Of a stretch of 64,000 nucleotides of DNA, positions 36,079-45,472 are shown piece after piece (within the stretch, counting starts at the first letter, position 1; every line of letters begins with the position of its first letter). Location of the stretch: contig NZ_AHCA01000008.1 of assembly GCF_000238355.1 (NCBI RefSeq), positions 124,001-188,000 of the forward strand, written 5' to 3'. The notes under the pieces were generated by a model. That model was not told where the DNA came from. It ran no database searches and saw only the letters and a program-made list of their open reading frames with translations. This DNA comes from Pseudoalteromonas haloplanktis ATCC 14393. GTDB taxonomy: Bacteria > Pseudomonadota > Gammaproteobacteria > Enterobacterales > Alteromonadaceae. A program made the position numbers and the translations under genes.

Positions 36079-36669
36079 ATGGTGGGGCGACGAATTAGTG
36101 ATGAACAACTTGTTGAGATCATTGAAGCGGCTATTTTTGTTGCTGGAAAACCCCTTAGTAAGCGGCACTTAAAAGAAACGGTATTAGGTGATTTGAGTGT
36201 GTCGATGACGCGCATTAACCTCGCACTTGAACAAATCCAAATTCATTATCAAACCCGAGGTATCCGGCTAGTTGAAGTGGGTAGCGGCTTTCGATTTCAA
36301 GCCTGTGCGAGTTTAGCGCCTTGGTTAAATAACCTCTGGCAAGAACGCGCACCTAAATATTCTCGCGCTTTATTGGAGACGTTATCGCTCATCGCGTATC
36401 GTCAACCGATCACCCGAGGAGAAATCGAGCAAGTCCGTGGCGTCACTGTTGGCTCGGGTATTATTAAAAGTCTGCTCGAACGTGAGTGGATACATGTTGT
36501 TGGCCATAAAGAGGTGCCAGGTAGGCCTGCTTTATATGCGACAACCAAACAATTTTTAGATTATTTTTCGTTAACAGGGTTAGAAAATTTACCGCCACTG
36601 CCAGAGCAGCAGCAAAGTAAAATAGACCAGTTATTGAGTGATCCTTCTGTGAGAGAACTGTCCGAATGA
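36079..36669 (+). CDS. scpB: Segregation and condensation protein B
   Basis: Kleisin-associated winged-helix protein of the SMC-ScpAB condensin. The open frame begins with a TTG at 36028, but the protein aligns from ATG at 36079 ([26 protein letters not shown]), giving 196 aa. Two winged-helix domains are recognisable ([18 protein letters not shown] and [24 protein letters not shown]). It overlaps rluB by 4 bp, a conserved pair. scpA, normally directly upstream, is not in this window. Confidence 0.93.
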   Translation: MVGRRISDEQLVEIIEAAIFVAGKPLSKRHLKETVLGDLSVSMTRINLALEQIQIHYQTRGIRLVEVGSGFRFQACASLAPWLNNLWQERAPKYSRALLETLSLIAYRQPITRGEIEQVRGVTVGSGIIKSLLEREWIHVVGHKEVPGRPALYATTKQFLDYFSLTGLENLPPLPEQQQSKIDQLLSDPSVRELSE

Positions 36670-37535
36670 GTATACAAGGTGAAAAGTTACAAAAAGTATT
36701 GGCAAGAGCGGGTGTTGGCTCTCGTCGTGAAATGGAAAAATACATTGATGCAAATCGCGTGAGTGTTAATGGTAAAGTGGCAAAGTTAGGTGACCGCGTA
36801 GAAGAAACGGATTTGATCCGTGTTGATGGTCACACCGTGAAGATTGAAGAAAAAGCAGAACGCATTTGCCGCGTTATCATGTATAACAAGCCGGAGGGTG
36901 AGTTATGTACACGAAAAGATCCAGAAGGGCGCCGCACAGTATTTGACCGCTTACCTCGTATTGATGGTGAACGCTGGATTGCTGTGGGCCGACTAGATAT
37001 AAATACTGCAGGTTTAATGTTATTCACCAATGATGGTGAACTTGCCAATCGTTTAATGCACCCAAGCTATGAAGTTGAGCGTGAATACTCAGCCCGTGTA
37101 TTTGGTGAAGTAACAGCTGAAACCATCAAAAACTTAAGTAAAGGCGTTGAGCTTGAAGATGGCATGGCTAAATTCCTAAACATAAAACCATTGGGCGGGG
37201 AAGGCATCAACCGTTGGTATAACGTTACTTTAACTGAGGGACGTAATCGTGAAGTACGTCGTTTATGGCAATCTCAAGATGTCGAAGTATCACGGCTGAT
37301 CCGTATTCGTTACGGTAAATTAGAGCTCGATAAACGCTTACCACAAGGTGGTTGGGCTGAGCTTGATCTAGAGACGGTTAACTACTTACGTAAAACAGTT
37401 AAATTAGGTCGCGAAACACAAACTAAATTATCAGTAATGCCTGAAAAGCGTAAAGATAAGCGCGCTAAAATTAATCAAATTCGTAAAGCTGTTAAAAAAC
37501 ACAATAATCGCGTCAAACAAACTAAACGTCGTTAA
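36666..37535 (+). CDS. rluB: 23S rRNA pseudouridine-2605 synthase RluB
   Basis: Makes pseudouridine at position 2605 of 23S rRNA. The 289-aa protein has an N-terminal S4 RNA-binding domain ([21 protein letters not shown], shown in part as [14 protein letters not shown]) and the RsuA-type catalytic domain with the catalytic Asp in [18 protein letters not shown] lysine/arginine-rich tail ends the protein. Translationally coupled to scpB by a 4-bp overlap. Confidence 0.96.
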   Translation: MSIQGEKLQKVLARAGVGSRREMEKYIDANRVSVNGKVAKLGDRVEETDLIRVDGHTVKIEEKAERICRVIMYNKPEGELCTRKDPEGRRTVFDRLPRIDGERWIAVGRLDINTAGLMLFTNDGELANRLMHPSYEVEREYSARVFGEVTAETIKNLSKGVELEDGMAKFLNIKPLGGEGINRWYNVTLTEGRNREVRRLWQSQDVEVSRLIRIRYGKLELDKRLPQGGWAELDLETVNYLRKTVKLGRETQTKLSVMPEKRKDKRAKINQIRKAVKKHNNRVKQTKRR

Positions 37536-37602
37536 TCGGTGTTCAGTTTAAAATAAGCGATTATCGGCACAGCGTCGTTAAGCGAACGAATGACAAACAG
37601 CT

Positions 37603-37638
37603 AAAATCCGTAATGAGCAAAGCTTATTACGGATTTTT
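37603..37638 (+). terminator. Intrinsic terminator after rluB
   Basis: AAAATCCGTAATGAGC pairs with GCTTATTACGGATTTT (one G.T pair) around AAA, followed by further T. Confidence 0.9.
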
Positions 37639-37676
37639 TATCGTTATTTACACCACATTGAACTGTTCTTTACTCA

Positions 37677-38624
37677 TTACCTATCAGCAATCGTTTGCGC
37701 AAATGCTAATAATTCACGACGTAGCCATTGGTGAGGACTGGCATGGTGAAGCAGTGGACTCCAGAGCATTTTTACTTCTATAGGCACAATTTGAAAGGGA
37801 ACGGGGCTTATGACTAACTCTGTATGTTTTGTAAGTAACATGGCTTGTCGCCGTGGCAGGGTGGCAATTAACTGAGGTGACTGGCAAAGCAAGCTGGCTA
37901 TCATATAGTGGCGGGTAAACACCCTAATATGACGAGTTTGTTCAAGTTGCCATAAAGCTTCATCGACCCACCCTAGTTTTTGACTGCCGGATTTATTTGT
38001 CACCGCAGCTTCTGCTCCCCAACCTGCACGATTAACCCAAATATGCTCACTTGCTAAATAGTTTTCTAAATCAGGCTTTTGCAAGAAAGAGTTTGCAGGG
38101 TGCATTAAGCAGCAATAATTGTCACGCCACACACTGGCTTGGTGAAACGAGCGGGGTAAGCCATTAAAACGATTGATAGCTAAATCAATACTGCCTTTTT
38201 CCATATCTTGTAGGCTGACATCACTTGGACTCAGCACATCAAAGTTTAATCCCGGATGTTTATTCAGCTGTGCGGTAATAAAAGGCGCGACTAAGGTTGA
38301 CTCTAAATAATCGTTGGCCATTATGCGAAATGTTGCTTGTGCTGTGCTTGGATCAAAAACATCACTGGGTTGGGTGATAGCTTCAGCCATTTTTAGTAAA
38401 GCTTCAATTTCAGGCTTTAAACTCAGTGCTTTTGCGGTTGGTGTCATTGAACCTGCGGCGCGCACTAGCAGAGGATCATCAAACAAATCTCGTAAACGCT
38501 TTAATGCGTTACTCATTGCAGGTTGGGTGAGCGCTAGTTTATTTGCTGCTTTAGAGACATTTCGCTCATCTATGAGTACATTTAAGTACACCAGCAGGTT
38601 GAGATCGACATTACGTATATTCAT
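37677..38624 (-). CDS. LysR-family transcriptional regulator
   Basis: A 315-aa LTTR. The N-terminal winged HTH (about 8-65; VSKAANKLALTQPAMSNALKRLRDLF, in part) is of the NodD/LeuO-like subgroup, with DDPLLVRA following. The C-terminal substrate-binding domain covers about 90-305. It is divergent from aceK with about 100 bp between starts, so aceK or another gene might be its target, but no LTTR box is clear. The effector is unknown. Confidence 0.88.
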   Translation of the reverse strand: MNIRNVDLNLLVYLNVLIDERNVSKAANKLALTQPAMSNALKRLRDLFDDPLLVRAAGSMTPTAKALSLKPEIEALLKMAEAITQPSDVFDPSTAQATFRIMANDYLESTLVAPFITAQLNKHPGLNFDVLSPSDVSLQDMEKGSIDLAINRFNGLPRSFHQASVWRDNYCCLMHPANSFLQKPDLENYLASEHIWVNRAGWGAEAAVTNKSGSQKLGWVDEALWQLEQTRHIRVFTRHYMIASLLCQSPQLIATLPRRQAMLLTKHTELVISPVPFQIVPIEVKMLWSPLLHHASPHQWLRRELLAFAQTIADR

Positions 38625-38728
38625 TTAATCAATCTTATTTATTCGCTGTATTAATTATCTAAATTAAAGCCTGCTTGCTAAGGTGTGTAAACCAGTAATG
38701 AAAAATAGTCGCCATAAGTGATAAAAAT

Positions 38729-40519
38729 ATGCCTGAATTAGAGCCGCCACAATCCGTGTCAGTTGAGCTAGAAAACGCACTGCAGCAAGTGATTGCGACT
38801 AAATTAGCCCGAGCGGTGTTTGCAGGTTTTGAAGCTATGTTCGCAGAGTTTTTAAATATCACCTTAGGAGCGCAAAGTCGCTTTGAGCAGCAACAGTGGC
38901 AAGGTGTTCAGTCAGCAATGCGAGAGCGATTGCAAGTATACGAACGGCAAGTTAAAAATGTTAGTGAGGCGGTGCGGATCATTGCATTTCAAGAATTGCA
39001 TGAACCACAACTTTGGCAACAGGCAAAACATATTTATGGGAAAATGGTTGCAGAGCATGAAAATCAACCGATTGCGCATACGTTTTTTAATTCCACATTT
39101 GGCGCTATTTGGGATGATAAAAAAATCCGCACCGTGCATTTGTTTGTATTAAAAGCCAAGTACCGAGCAAAACCGCGGCCATTTGATAATTTAGTGAGTC
39201 GCATTTCTTTACAAAATGGTTTTACTAATGCGGTTCAGCAACTCATTTACCGCCAAGCTTTTCGGGTTCAATTTATTGATTTAGGAAAAGATATTGATAA
39301 TTTACAGCGTACGCTCCGAGCCGGTGCAAAGTTGCAATGTCGCCAAGTGTATGAGTTACTAGATTTAAATGACGGCTATATTGAATACGCTAATTCACTT
39401 TTTTTTAGAAATAAAGCCTGTTATTTGATTGGCCGCTGCATAGCTAAGAATGGTGATAATATGCCATTTGCAGTTGCCATTTTGAATACAGATAGCGGCT
39501 TAATGTTAGATGCGGTAATGATGGGGGCCGATCAACTGAGTTTACTCTTTGGCTTTGCTCGTACTTATTTTATGGTCGATACCGATCAACCCGCACGCTA
39601 TGTTGATTACTTATCTGTACTAATGCCCCATAAACAACGTTTTGAGTTATTTAATGCCATTGGCTTTATTAAACATGCTAAAACGGAGTTTTATCGTTAC
39701 AAAGTAGACACGACGAAAAATAGCCCTATTGATGATAAATATATTATTGCCCCAGGCACGCCAGGCATGGTGATGTTGGTATTTACCACCCCGGGCTCTG
39801 ATTATGTGTATAAGGTGATAAAAGATAAATTTAATGCGCCAAAAACAGCCAGCAAAGCACAAGTAATGGCAAAATATGACTTCGTAAAACAAGCCGACAG
39901 AGTGGGTCGTTTGGTCGACACCCATGAATTTCGCTATTTGGCTTTTGACTTAAGCCGCTTTAGTGATGAGTTACTTGCGCAAATGCAGACTAATATTGCC
40001 AGTAGTATATCAATTGCAGATAAAGCGTTAGTGCTCAAACATGTCTATGTGGAGCGTAAAATGACCCCGCTGAATCTTTATATCAATCAATGCGATGATA
40101 TTAAGCTGAATAAAGTTATGGATGATTATGGCCAAGCAATAAAAGACTTAGCGGGAGCAAACATTTTTCCAGGTGACATGTTAATGAAAAACTTTGGCGT
40201 CACTCGGTGGGGGCGCGTAGTATTTTATGATTATGATGAAATTTGCCCACTTACACAGTGTCATTTTAGGCAATTACCCAGTAGTGAAAATAGCTTTGAT
40301 GAACTCAGTAACGAAAGCTATTTTGATGTTGACGAAAACGATGTATTCCCAAGTCAATTCAAGGTATTTTTTAGTGCAGATCAGCGTGCATTTAGTTATT
40401 TTTGTCAGCAGCATAATGATTTGTTCAGCCCTGAATTCTGGCAACAGTGCCAAGCACAGATTAACGCCGGTCACGTTTACGATGTATATCCTTATAAACA
40501 GAGTTGGCGATTTACATAA
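38729..40519 (+). CDS. aceK: Isocitrate dehydrogenase kinase/phosphatase
   Basis: Bifunctional enzyme that phosphorylates and dephosphorylates isocitrate dehydrogenase, steering carbon to the glyoxylate bypass. The 596 aa compare with 578 in E. coli. The kinase P-loop region APGTPGMVMLVFTTPG with YVYKVIKDKF (about 334-359), KYDFVKQADRVGRLVDT, and the catalytic-metal segment NIFPGDMLMKNFGVTRWGRVVFYDYDE (in part) are intact. Unlike E. coli it is not next to aceBA; it stands alone beside a LysR gene. Confidence 0.95.
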   Translation: MPELEPPQSVSVELENALQQVIATKLARAVFAGFEAMFAEFLNITLGAQSRFEQQQWQGVQSAMRERLQVYERQVKNVSEAVRIIAFQELHEPQLWQQAKHIYGKMVAEHENQPIAHTFFNSTFGAIWDDKKIRTVHLFVLKAKYRAKPRPFDNLVSRISLQNGFTNAVQQLIYRQAFRVQFIDLGKDIDNLQRTLRAGAKLQCRQVYELLDLNDGYIEYANSLFFRNKACYLIGRCIAKNGDNMPFAVAILNTDSGLMLDAVMMGADQLSLLFGFARTYFMVDTDQPARYVDYLSVLMPHKQRFELFNAIGFIKHAKTEFYRYKVDTTKNSPIDDKYIIAPGTPGMVMLVFTTPGSDYVYKVIKDKFNAPKTASKAQVMAKYDFVKQADRVGRLVDTHEFRYLAFDLSRFSDELLAQMQTNIASSISIADKALVLKHVYVERKMTPLNLYINQCDDIKLNKVMDDYGQAIKDLAGANIFPGDMLMKNFGVTRWGRVVFYDYDEICPLTQCHFRQLPSSENSFDELSNESYFDVDENDVFPSQFKVFFSADQRAFSYFCQQHNDLFSPEFWQQCQAQINAGHVYDVYPYKQSWRFT

Positions 40520-40602
40520 GTTAGCCACAAGTCTGATAGGTGTTCTTTACCGCAACAGGTACAATTTATAAACACTAATAAGAAGACTTAAAAGGATATA
40601 CC

Positions 40603-40995
40603 ATGAAAACATTACTTTTAACGGGGATATTACTTACCTCACCTTTAGCTTTAGCTAATCCACTGCTCGGTAGTTGGGAGTTTGTAGAGGGTAAGTATGC
40701 GGTAGAACAAGGCTATGTCACTGCCAAAGCCCCTGAGCTTACGTCTATTAAATTAATTACAGCTACTCACTTTAACTACATTACGCAAAAAAACGGTGAA
40801 TTTCACTATGCAGGTGGTGGTAAGTACACGTTAAAGAACCAACAGTTTGTTGAAACATTTGCGTATGGCAATATTCCATCATTACTTGGTAAAACCATGG
40901 CTTTTGATTACAAAATTGAGGATAACTTATGGCATCATTCTTTAACTGAAAATGGTAAGTTAGTTGAAGCCGAAGTATGGCGCAAAATCGACTAA
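40603..40995 (+). CDS. Secreted lipocalin-like hypothetical protein
   Basis: A 130-aa protein with a Sec signal peptide (cleavage after LALA, about residue 18) and a small beta-barrel-like mature part. It opens with NPLLGSWEFVEG, the GxW pattern of lipocalin-like and DUF4488-type proteins, and closes with EVWRKID. The function is unknown. It lies 27 bp before a quinone oxidoreductase gene in the same direction, so the two may be co-transcribed. Confidence 0.72.
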   Translation: MKTLLLTGILLTSPLALANPLLGSWEFVEGKYAVEQGYVTAKAPELTSIKLITATHFNYITQKNGEFHYAGGGKYTLKNQQFVETFAYGNIPSLLGKTMAFDYKIEDNLWHHSLTENGKLVEAEVWRKID

Positions 40996-41022
40996 AGTTA
41001 GCTAACCGACCAAGGAGCCACA

Positions 41023-41985
41023 ATGCAATTTATATCTCATCACGAGCAGCAACTAAGCTTGAGTGACACTGACAAACCTCAATTGCAACCGAACGAAGTC
41101 CTAGTGAAAGTGGCCGCAATAGGGGTTAACCGCGCCGATTGCATGCAGCGCCAAGGTAAATACCCAGCACCAAAAGGTGATAGCCCTATTTTAGGGCTTG
41201 AATGTGCAGGAACAGTGGTTGCACTCGGTACTGAGGTTGATAGCAATTTGCTTAATCAATCAATATTTACCTTGTGCTCAGGCGGAGCTTATAGTGAATA
41301 TGTGGCTGTTGATGCCGGTCAACTGATGCAATTACCTGATAGTTTAACTATGGTACAGGGCGCAGCAATCAGCGAAGTCTATTTAACCGCGTTTGGAGCA
41401 TTATTTCAGCTGGGTAACTTACAGCAAGGGCAAACAGCTCTTATTCACGCGGGTGCCAGTGGTGTAGGTGGCGCGGCTATTCAAATGGCAAAACGTGTTG
41501 GTGCAACGGTGGTGATCACCGCCGGCAGTGATGAAAAATGTCAGCATGCTAAACAGTTAGGTGCCGATCACGTCATCAACTATAAAACCACCGATTTTGC
41601 TGAATATATGCAGCATCATCAGTTAACTGCTAATGTTATTGTTGATCCTGTCTCGGGGCGTTATTTAAACAAAAATGCTGAGATTGCAGCAATGGATTGC
41701 CAAATTATTATGTTAGCGTTTTTAGATGGCCGCTTTGCAGAGGTAGACTTTGCCCGTTTATTACAAAAACGTATCTCATTTCATGCTTCAACACTTCGTA
41801 ACCGCAGCCAAGCATTTAAACGCCAACTTCGTGATGAGTTTGTTGCCATGTTTTATGATGATATTGCCAATCAACGCTTTGATTTTAATATTTATAAAAC
41901 GCTACCATGGCAACAAGCAATGCAAGCTCATGAAATATTAGAGCGTAACGAAAATGCCGGAAAAGTAGTGTTAGAAGTGCAGTAA
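41023..41985 (+). CDS. NAD(P)H-quinone oxidoreductase, PIG3/TP53I3-like
   Basis: A 320-aa zinc-independent medium-chain dehydrogenase/reductase. The N-terminal GroES-like domain includes GVNRADCMQRQGKYP. The NADPH-binding Rossmann loop is GASGVGG at 144-150 and the PIG3-type ending is NENAGKVVLEVQ. It probably reduces quinones with NADPH. GGAG upstream. Follows the lipocalin-like gene closely. Confidence 0.9.
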   Translation: MQFISHHEQQLSLSDTDKPQLQPNEVLVKVAAIGVNRADCMQRQGKYPAPKGDSPILGLECAGTVVALGTEVDSNLLNQSIFTLCSGGAYSEYVAVDAGQLMQLPDSLTMVQGAAISEVYLTAFGALFQLGNLQQGQTALIHAGASGVGGAAIQMAKRVGATVVITAGSDEKCQHAKQLGADHVINYKTTDFAEYMQHHQLTANVIVDPVSGRYLNKNAEIAAMDCQIIMLAFLDGRFAEVDFARLLQKRISFHASTLRNRSQAFKRQLRDEFVAMFYDDIANQRFDFNIYKTLPWQQAMQAHEILERNENAGKVVLEVQ

Positions 41986-42058
41986 ATTAATTATGTAGGT
42001 TTAAAATCCGCAGTTAGCCCATATAAATGAGAGTATCTAAAAAATAATAAGGCATACA

Positions 42059-42313
42059 ATGAACCCAATTATTGCAACATTAAAAGAGCATAACGTTAGC
42101 GACGAAAAAGTACATGAGCTTTTTCAAGCGTTTACCCAAAACCCAATGATGGCAATGGCCCTTGTTCAGCAGCTAGGTATTCCGCCAGAGAAACTACAAG
42201 CGTTAATGGGGTTAGTAATGACACAGCCACAGTTAATTAAAGAAGCTGCAGTGTCTTTAGGGATCACTGATGGCGAGCTTGAAAAAGCCAAAGAGCAATA
42301 TAAAAATCAATAA
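42059..42313 (+). CDS. DUF2999 family protein
   Basis: An 84-aa, Met- and Gln-rich helical protein (PIIATLKEHNVSDEKVHELFQ; PPEKLQALMGLVMTQPQLI) that matches the DUF2999 family restricted to Alteromonadales and relatives. No signal peptide. Function unknown. AAGG lies upstream of the ATG. Confidence 0.8.
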   Translation: MNPIIATLKEHNVSDEKVHELFQAFTQNPMMAMALVQQLGIPPEKLQALMGLVMTQPQLIKEAAVSLGITDGELEKAKEQYKNQ

Positions 42314-42328
42314 TTATTGATTGGTACA

Positions 42329-42366
42329 CTGTCAGCTTTGGTTTGTTAATACAGTCGAGCTGACAG
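42329..42366 (+). terminator. Possible hairpin after the DUF2999 gene
   Basis: CTGTCAGCT (42329-42337) and AGCTGACAG (42358-42366) are perfect inverted repeats around a 20-nt loop, without T-run. A weak terminator or an operator. Confidence 0.35.
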
Positions 42367-42402
42367 CTGAACCGTGTAAGTTAAATCGTTAAACAGCTGG
42401 GA

Positions 42403-42861
42403 TTATGATTTAATCATGTATAAGCAATTAGCTAATGGTATTTCACCGGGATAGTCTGTGAATGTGAAGCCAAATTTCTGATAAGATTTAATAGCCGTTT
42501 CATTATGCGCTAAAACAAACAGTGAATACGCTTTTAGTTTTAACTCTTGTTGCCCAAGCTCACATAAATGTGACATAAGCTTTGCTGCGATCCCTTTACC
42601 ACGAAATTCGGGGTTCACTACTAATCGGCTTAGGTGGCATTTATCTAAACGTTGATAAAACTGCCCAAATGCTAAAAATTCTGACTTATTTGATATAAGT
42701 ACAGATGAACTCAGTGAACTCATCTTGAGATCTTCAGTAAAAGAATATAAGTCAAATGGATACCTGAAATTTGGACCAGACCAATTGGTTAGCTCTTGTT
42801 CATTAGAAAACCAATCCATGATTGTTATTAGATGATTCTCTGTCGGTTTAATTAACTTCAT
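42403..42861 (-). CDS. GNAT-family N-acetyltransferase
   Basis: A 152-aa GNAT protein. The acetyl-CoA loop is visible as FRGKGIAAKLM, preceded by LSRLVVNP, and the end has NETAIKSYQKFGF. The ATG at 42861 is preferred over a TTG ten codons upstream. The longer version would overlap the PilZ gene by 17 bp. Substrate unknown. Probably co-transcribed with the PilZ gene upstream. Confidence 0.83.
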   Translation of the reverse strand: MKLIKPTENHLITIMDWFSNEQELTNWSGPNFRYPFDLYSFTEDLKMSSLSSSVLISNKSEFLAFGQFYQRLDKCHLSRLVVNPEFRGKGIAAKLMSHLCELGQQELKLKAYSLFVLAHNETAIKSYQKFGFTFTDYPGEIPLANCLYMIKS

Positions 42862-42874
42862 ATTGAGTGAGTAC

Positions 42875-43573
42875 TCATTGGCCAATATCAATGGCGTAAG
42901 CGGCTAGTAAGTTATGCATTTTTTGCTGCTCTGATCCAGCAAATTCAATTCCAACATTTAAACGGTTGCCTTGCATTTGGTTATTGCGAACATGCGCGCA
43001 AATCACAACAGCGTTGTTGTCGATGGGGGATAGTAAATGCACAAATACTTGACGTTTTTTAAGTGCTAAGAACCCAGAGTTAACGTGGACGGTAAAGCGA
43101 CAACCTGTGGTGGAAATATCAATAATGATCCCTTGTAATAGATTTTCGCTGTCATAATTTTGATCTTTATTGATACTAATTTTGGCTGGAATATGCGTTT
43201 GTAATCTGTTTACTTCACGCAACTGCCTGCTTTCAATTTGTTTAGGATAAGTAAGGTAGATTAATTTTTCTGGTCGAACTGCAAAGGCTAAAATTGTGGT
43301 TGAAAATGCTACACACTCACCTCGTTCACCTTCAACAATATAACGTACAATTGCCCCATTACCTTCTTTGAGCACATCACTATACTGATTGTTTTTTGCT
43401 TGAGGGGGATATTTTAAAATTAAATATTTACCGGTCTCGTAACCAATTAAAGTTAATTTAAACCTGACTGTTAATGGGTTGGTAAATTGGATATCAATTA
43501 TTTTGCCAGGTAAGAGATCTAAACAAAATTTGGCTTTGCTATCGAGAATTGCTTTAGCTTGAGTAATTTCCAT
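42875..43573 (-). CDS. PilZ-domain c-di-GMP receptor (YcgR-like)
   Basis: A 232-aa cytoplasmic protein. The N-terminal half is a flagellar-brake (YcgR_2-like) domain (about 15-110) and the C-terminal half a PilZ domain. The c-di-GMP-binding motifs are intact: RxxxR at Arg119-Arg123 (REVNR) and DxSxxG at Asp152-Gly157 (DISTTG). It should alter motility or adhesion when c-di-GMP rises. The EAL enzyme at 13477 is a possible signal source, but no direct link can be shown. Confidence 0.88.
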   Translation of the reverse strand: MEITQAKAILDSKAKFCLDLLPGKIIDIQFTNPLTVRFKLTLIGYETGKYLILKYPPQAKNNQYSDVLKEGNGAIVRYIVEGERGECVAFSTTILAFAVRPEKLIYLTYPKQIESRQLREVNRLQTHIPAKISINKDQNYDSENLLQGIIIDISTTGCRFTVHVNSGFLALKKRQVFVHLLSPIDNNAVVICAHVRNNQMQGNRLNVGIEFAGSEQQKMHNLLAAYAIDIGQ

Positions 43574-43763
43574 ATATTTTGTAGTAATTATTATTTGTTT
43601 CCAAATAGTATCCTTTAAATGAGCTAAAAAATCACTACGACAAACGAGTGGTATTAAAAGCTTATTTTAAGTAGCACAAAGACATACTTTGTTACAAAGT
43701 TAACTGAACGGATAAGTACAGAATATGTCTATTTAAGATAAGTAAATAGAATGGATCAACATA

Positions 43764-44411
43764 ATGAAATACCTTTATAAAATATGGAAGAATAACCGCT
43801 CTTTAATCGTGTTCATATCGCTTATGTGTGTGTTTAGAAGCGCAGTAGCCGATTGGTACGAAGTACCGACAGGCTCAATGAAGCCAACGATTGTAGAAGG
43901 AGATCGGATTTTTACCGATAAAATGGCCTATGATTTACGGGTTCCATTTACGAAGATTTCACTGTTGAAACTAGCAGAGCCACAAGCAGGCGATATTATT
44001 GTATTTGATTCTGTTGCAGCGCAAAATCGGTTGATAAAACGGGTGATAGGTGTACCCGGTGATAGCGTAGCTTTGGTCGATAATCAGTTAGTGATAAATG
44101 GTAAACATTTAAATTACGACCCTGTGAGTGAAACTCCAATAAATCGCGTAGCAACAGAGAACCTCAATGGTATAAAGCACGCAGTTAAATTGTCCAAACA
44201 GCGCTCAGCAATGCAAAATTTTGCACCCGTTATCATCCCTGAAGACATGTACTTAGCAATGGGTGATAACCGTGATAATAGTGCTGACTCCAGAGTTATA
44301 GGTTTAGTTCCTAGAGCCGAATTGCTTGGTAGAGCTAAGCGAGTGATCTTTTCTCTTGATTATGATGACTACTATTTACCCCGTAAAGATCGGGTTTTAA
44401 AAGCACTCTAA
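43764..44411 (+). CDS. Signal peptidase I (second, short form)
   Basis: A 215-aa S26 peptidase that removes Sec/Tat signal peptides in the periplasm. One N-terminal membrane segment (about 12-28) is followed by the catalytic domain: Ser38 in VPTGSMKPT, general-base Lys92 in RLIKRVIGVPGD, and GDNRDNSADSR. The main LepB is usually about 300 aa with two membrane helices and sits before rnc; this is a shorter extra copy with no clear partner gene. Confidence 0.88.
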   Translation: MKYLYKIWKNNRSLIVFISLMCVFRSAVADWYEVPTGSMKPTIVEGDRIFTDKMAYDLRVPFTKISLLKLAEPQAGDIIVFDSVAAQNRLIKRVIGVPGDSVALVDNQLVINGKHLNYDPVSETPINRVATENLNGIKHAVKLSKQRSAMQNFAPVIIPEDMYLAMGDNRDNSADSRVIGLVPRAELLGRAKRVIFSLDYDDYYLPRKDRVLKAL

Positions 44412-44495
44412 TTAGTATTTTGTCCGTATTAATTTGAACTAAATTAGGAACTAAGTTAGGCTACTTTTTTGGATTCATTGCTTCAAGGAGATGCT

Positions 44496-45062
44496 ATGCC
44501 TAATAAGTTTACGCCTATAATCGACACTGAACGTCTGCAACTACGGCCGTTAGATGTCAGTGATGCTGAGAATTTACTCGCTATTTTTGCAGATCCAATC
44601 GTTATGGAGTATTGGCATACACCCCCTTGGCAGTCACACTGTGATGCTATTGATTTTATTGCCTCAAGCCAGGCTGCCAGCGAACAACAAAAACAAGTTT
44701 GTTTGGCCATGATTTTAAAATCGACCCAACAGTTGATTGGTAAATGTATGCTGCATAACTATGTACCTGATTCAAAGCGTGCTGAAATTGGTTATGCTCT
44801 TAGTCCTCAATATTGGGGCAAAGGTTTAGTTTTTGAGGCAGCACACGCACTGCTAAGTTATGGCTTTAAAGAAATAGGTTTAAGGCGGATAGAAGCAGAA
44901 TTGGACCCTGACAATGCTGCATCGGCAAAAACACTTGAGCGCCTTGGTTTTATTAAAGAAGGATTATTACGTAAACGCTGGGAAATCAATGGCGTGATTT
45001 CAGATTCAGCCTTATACGGTTTATTAGTGGATGACTTACAGCAAAATAATAGTAAAGCGTAA
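44496..45062 (+). CDS. GNAT N-acetyltransferase, RimJ/RimL type
   Basis: A 188-aa acetyltransferase of the Acetyltransf_3 group (TERLQLRPLDVSDAENL start, GYALSPQYWGKGLVFEAAHALL loop, ASAKTLERLGFIKEGLLRKRWEI end). A TTG nine codons upstream is open, but AAGGAG at 44485-44490 stands 5 nt before the ATG at 44496. These enzymes acetylate ribosomal-protein N-termini or small molecules; the substrate is not known here. Confidence 0.88.
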   Translation: MPNKFTPIIDTERLQLRPLDVSDAENLLAIFADPIVMEYWHTPPWQSHCDAIDFIASSQAASEQQKQVCLAMILKSTQQLIGKCMLHNYVPDSKRAEIGYALSPQYWGKGLVFEAAHALLSYGFKEIGLRRIEAELDPDNAASAKTLERLGFIKEGLLRKRWEINGVISDSALYGLLVDDLQQNNSKA

Positions 45063-45118
45063 AAATTTACCTATCGCATAGATACCTGCGCTCTCGAATA
45101 AAAATAACTGTAGTTTAT

Positions 45119-45295
45119 TTAAGTGATTTTGTTTTCGAGAGTTTTAATTTTATCGAGTATTTGCTCTGCTTCAAAGGTGAGTTGTGAGTAGCCTTTAATA
45201 TCGCCATTTCGTTGTGAGAACATAGCTTGTTCAAGTTTGGCGCTGTATTGTTTATTAAGTTGTTTCAGTGGATCTTTTTTAAAAAATGAAAACAT
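45119..45295 (-). CDS. DUF6435 family small protein
   Basis: A 58-aa protein starting MFSFFKKDPLKQLNKQY, with a helical acidic-basic body (AMFSQRNGDIKGYSQLTFEAEQ). This pattern matches DUF6435 proteins of marine gammaproteobacteria. The frame is open upstream to 45385 but the conserved part begins at the Met at 45295. Function unknown. Confidence 0.75.
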   Translation of the reverse strand: MFSFFKKDPLKQLNKQYSAKLEQAMFSQRNGDIKGYSQLTFEAEQILDKIKTLENKIT

Positions 45296-45472
45296 TATTG
45301 TCACTTGTATTTTTAAATGTATGTAAGCCATTACGTAATATGCGCAATAATCGATTAGTGTAGACTGCAATAAATAAAACATCATTACTTAGCTGGAAAG
45401 TCATACAAAGCTAAGAAGTAAATACGCATTACTTTACTTCATTCTGCTCTTTACTTTTCAAACGAGTGTTTA

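Noticed and set aside
45091..45140. CTCTCGAA ... TTCGAGAG inverted repeat as terminator between the GNAT and DUF6435 genes
   Set aside because: The loop is 34 nt and the right arm lies inside the DUF6435 coding end; too weak to call.
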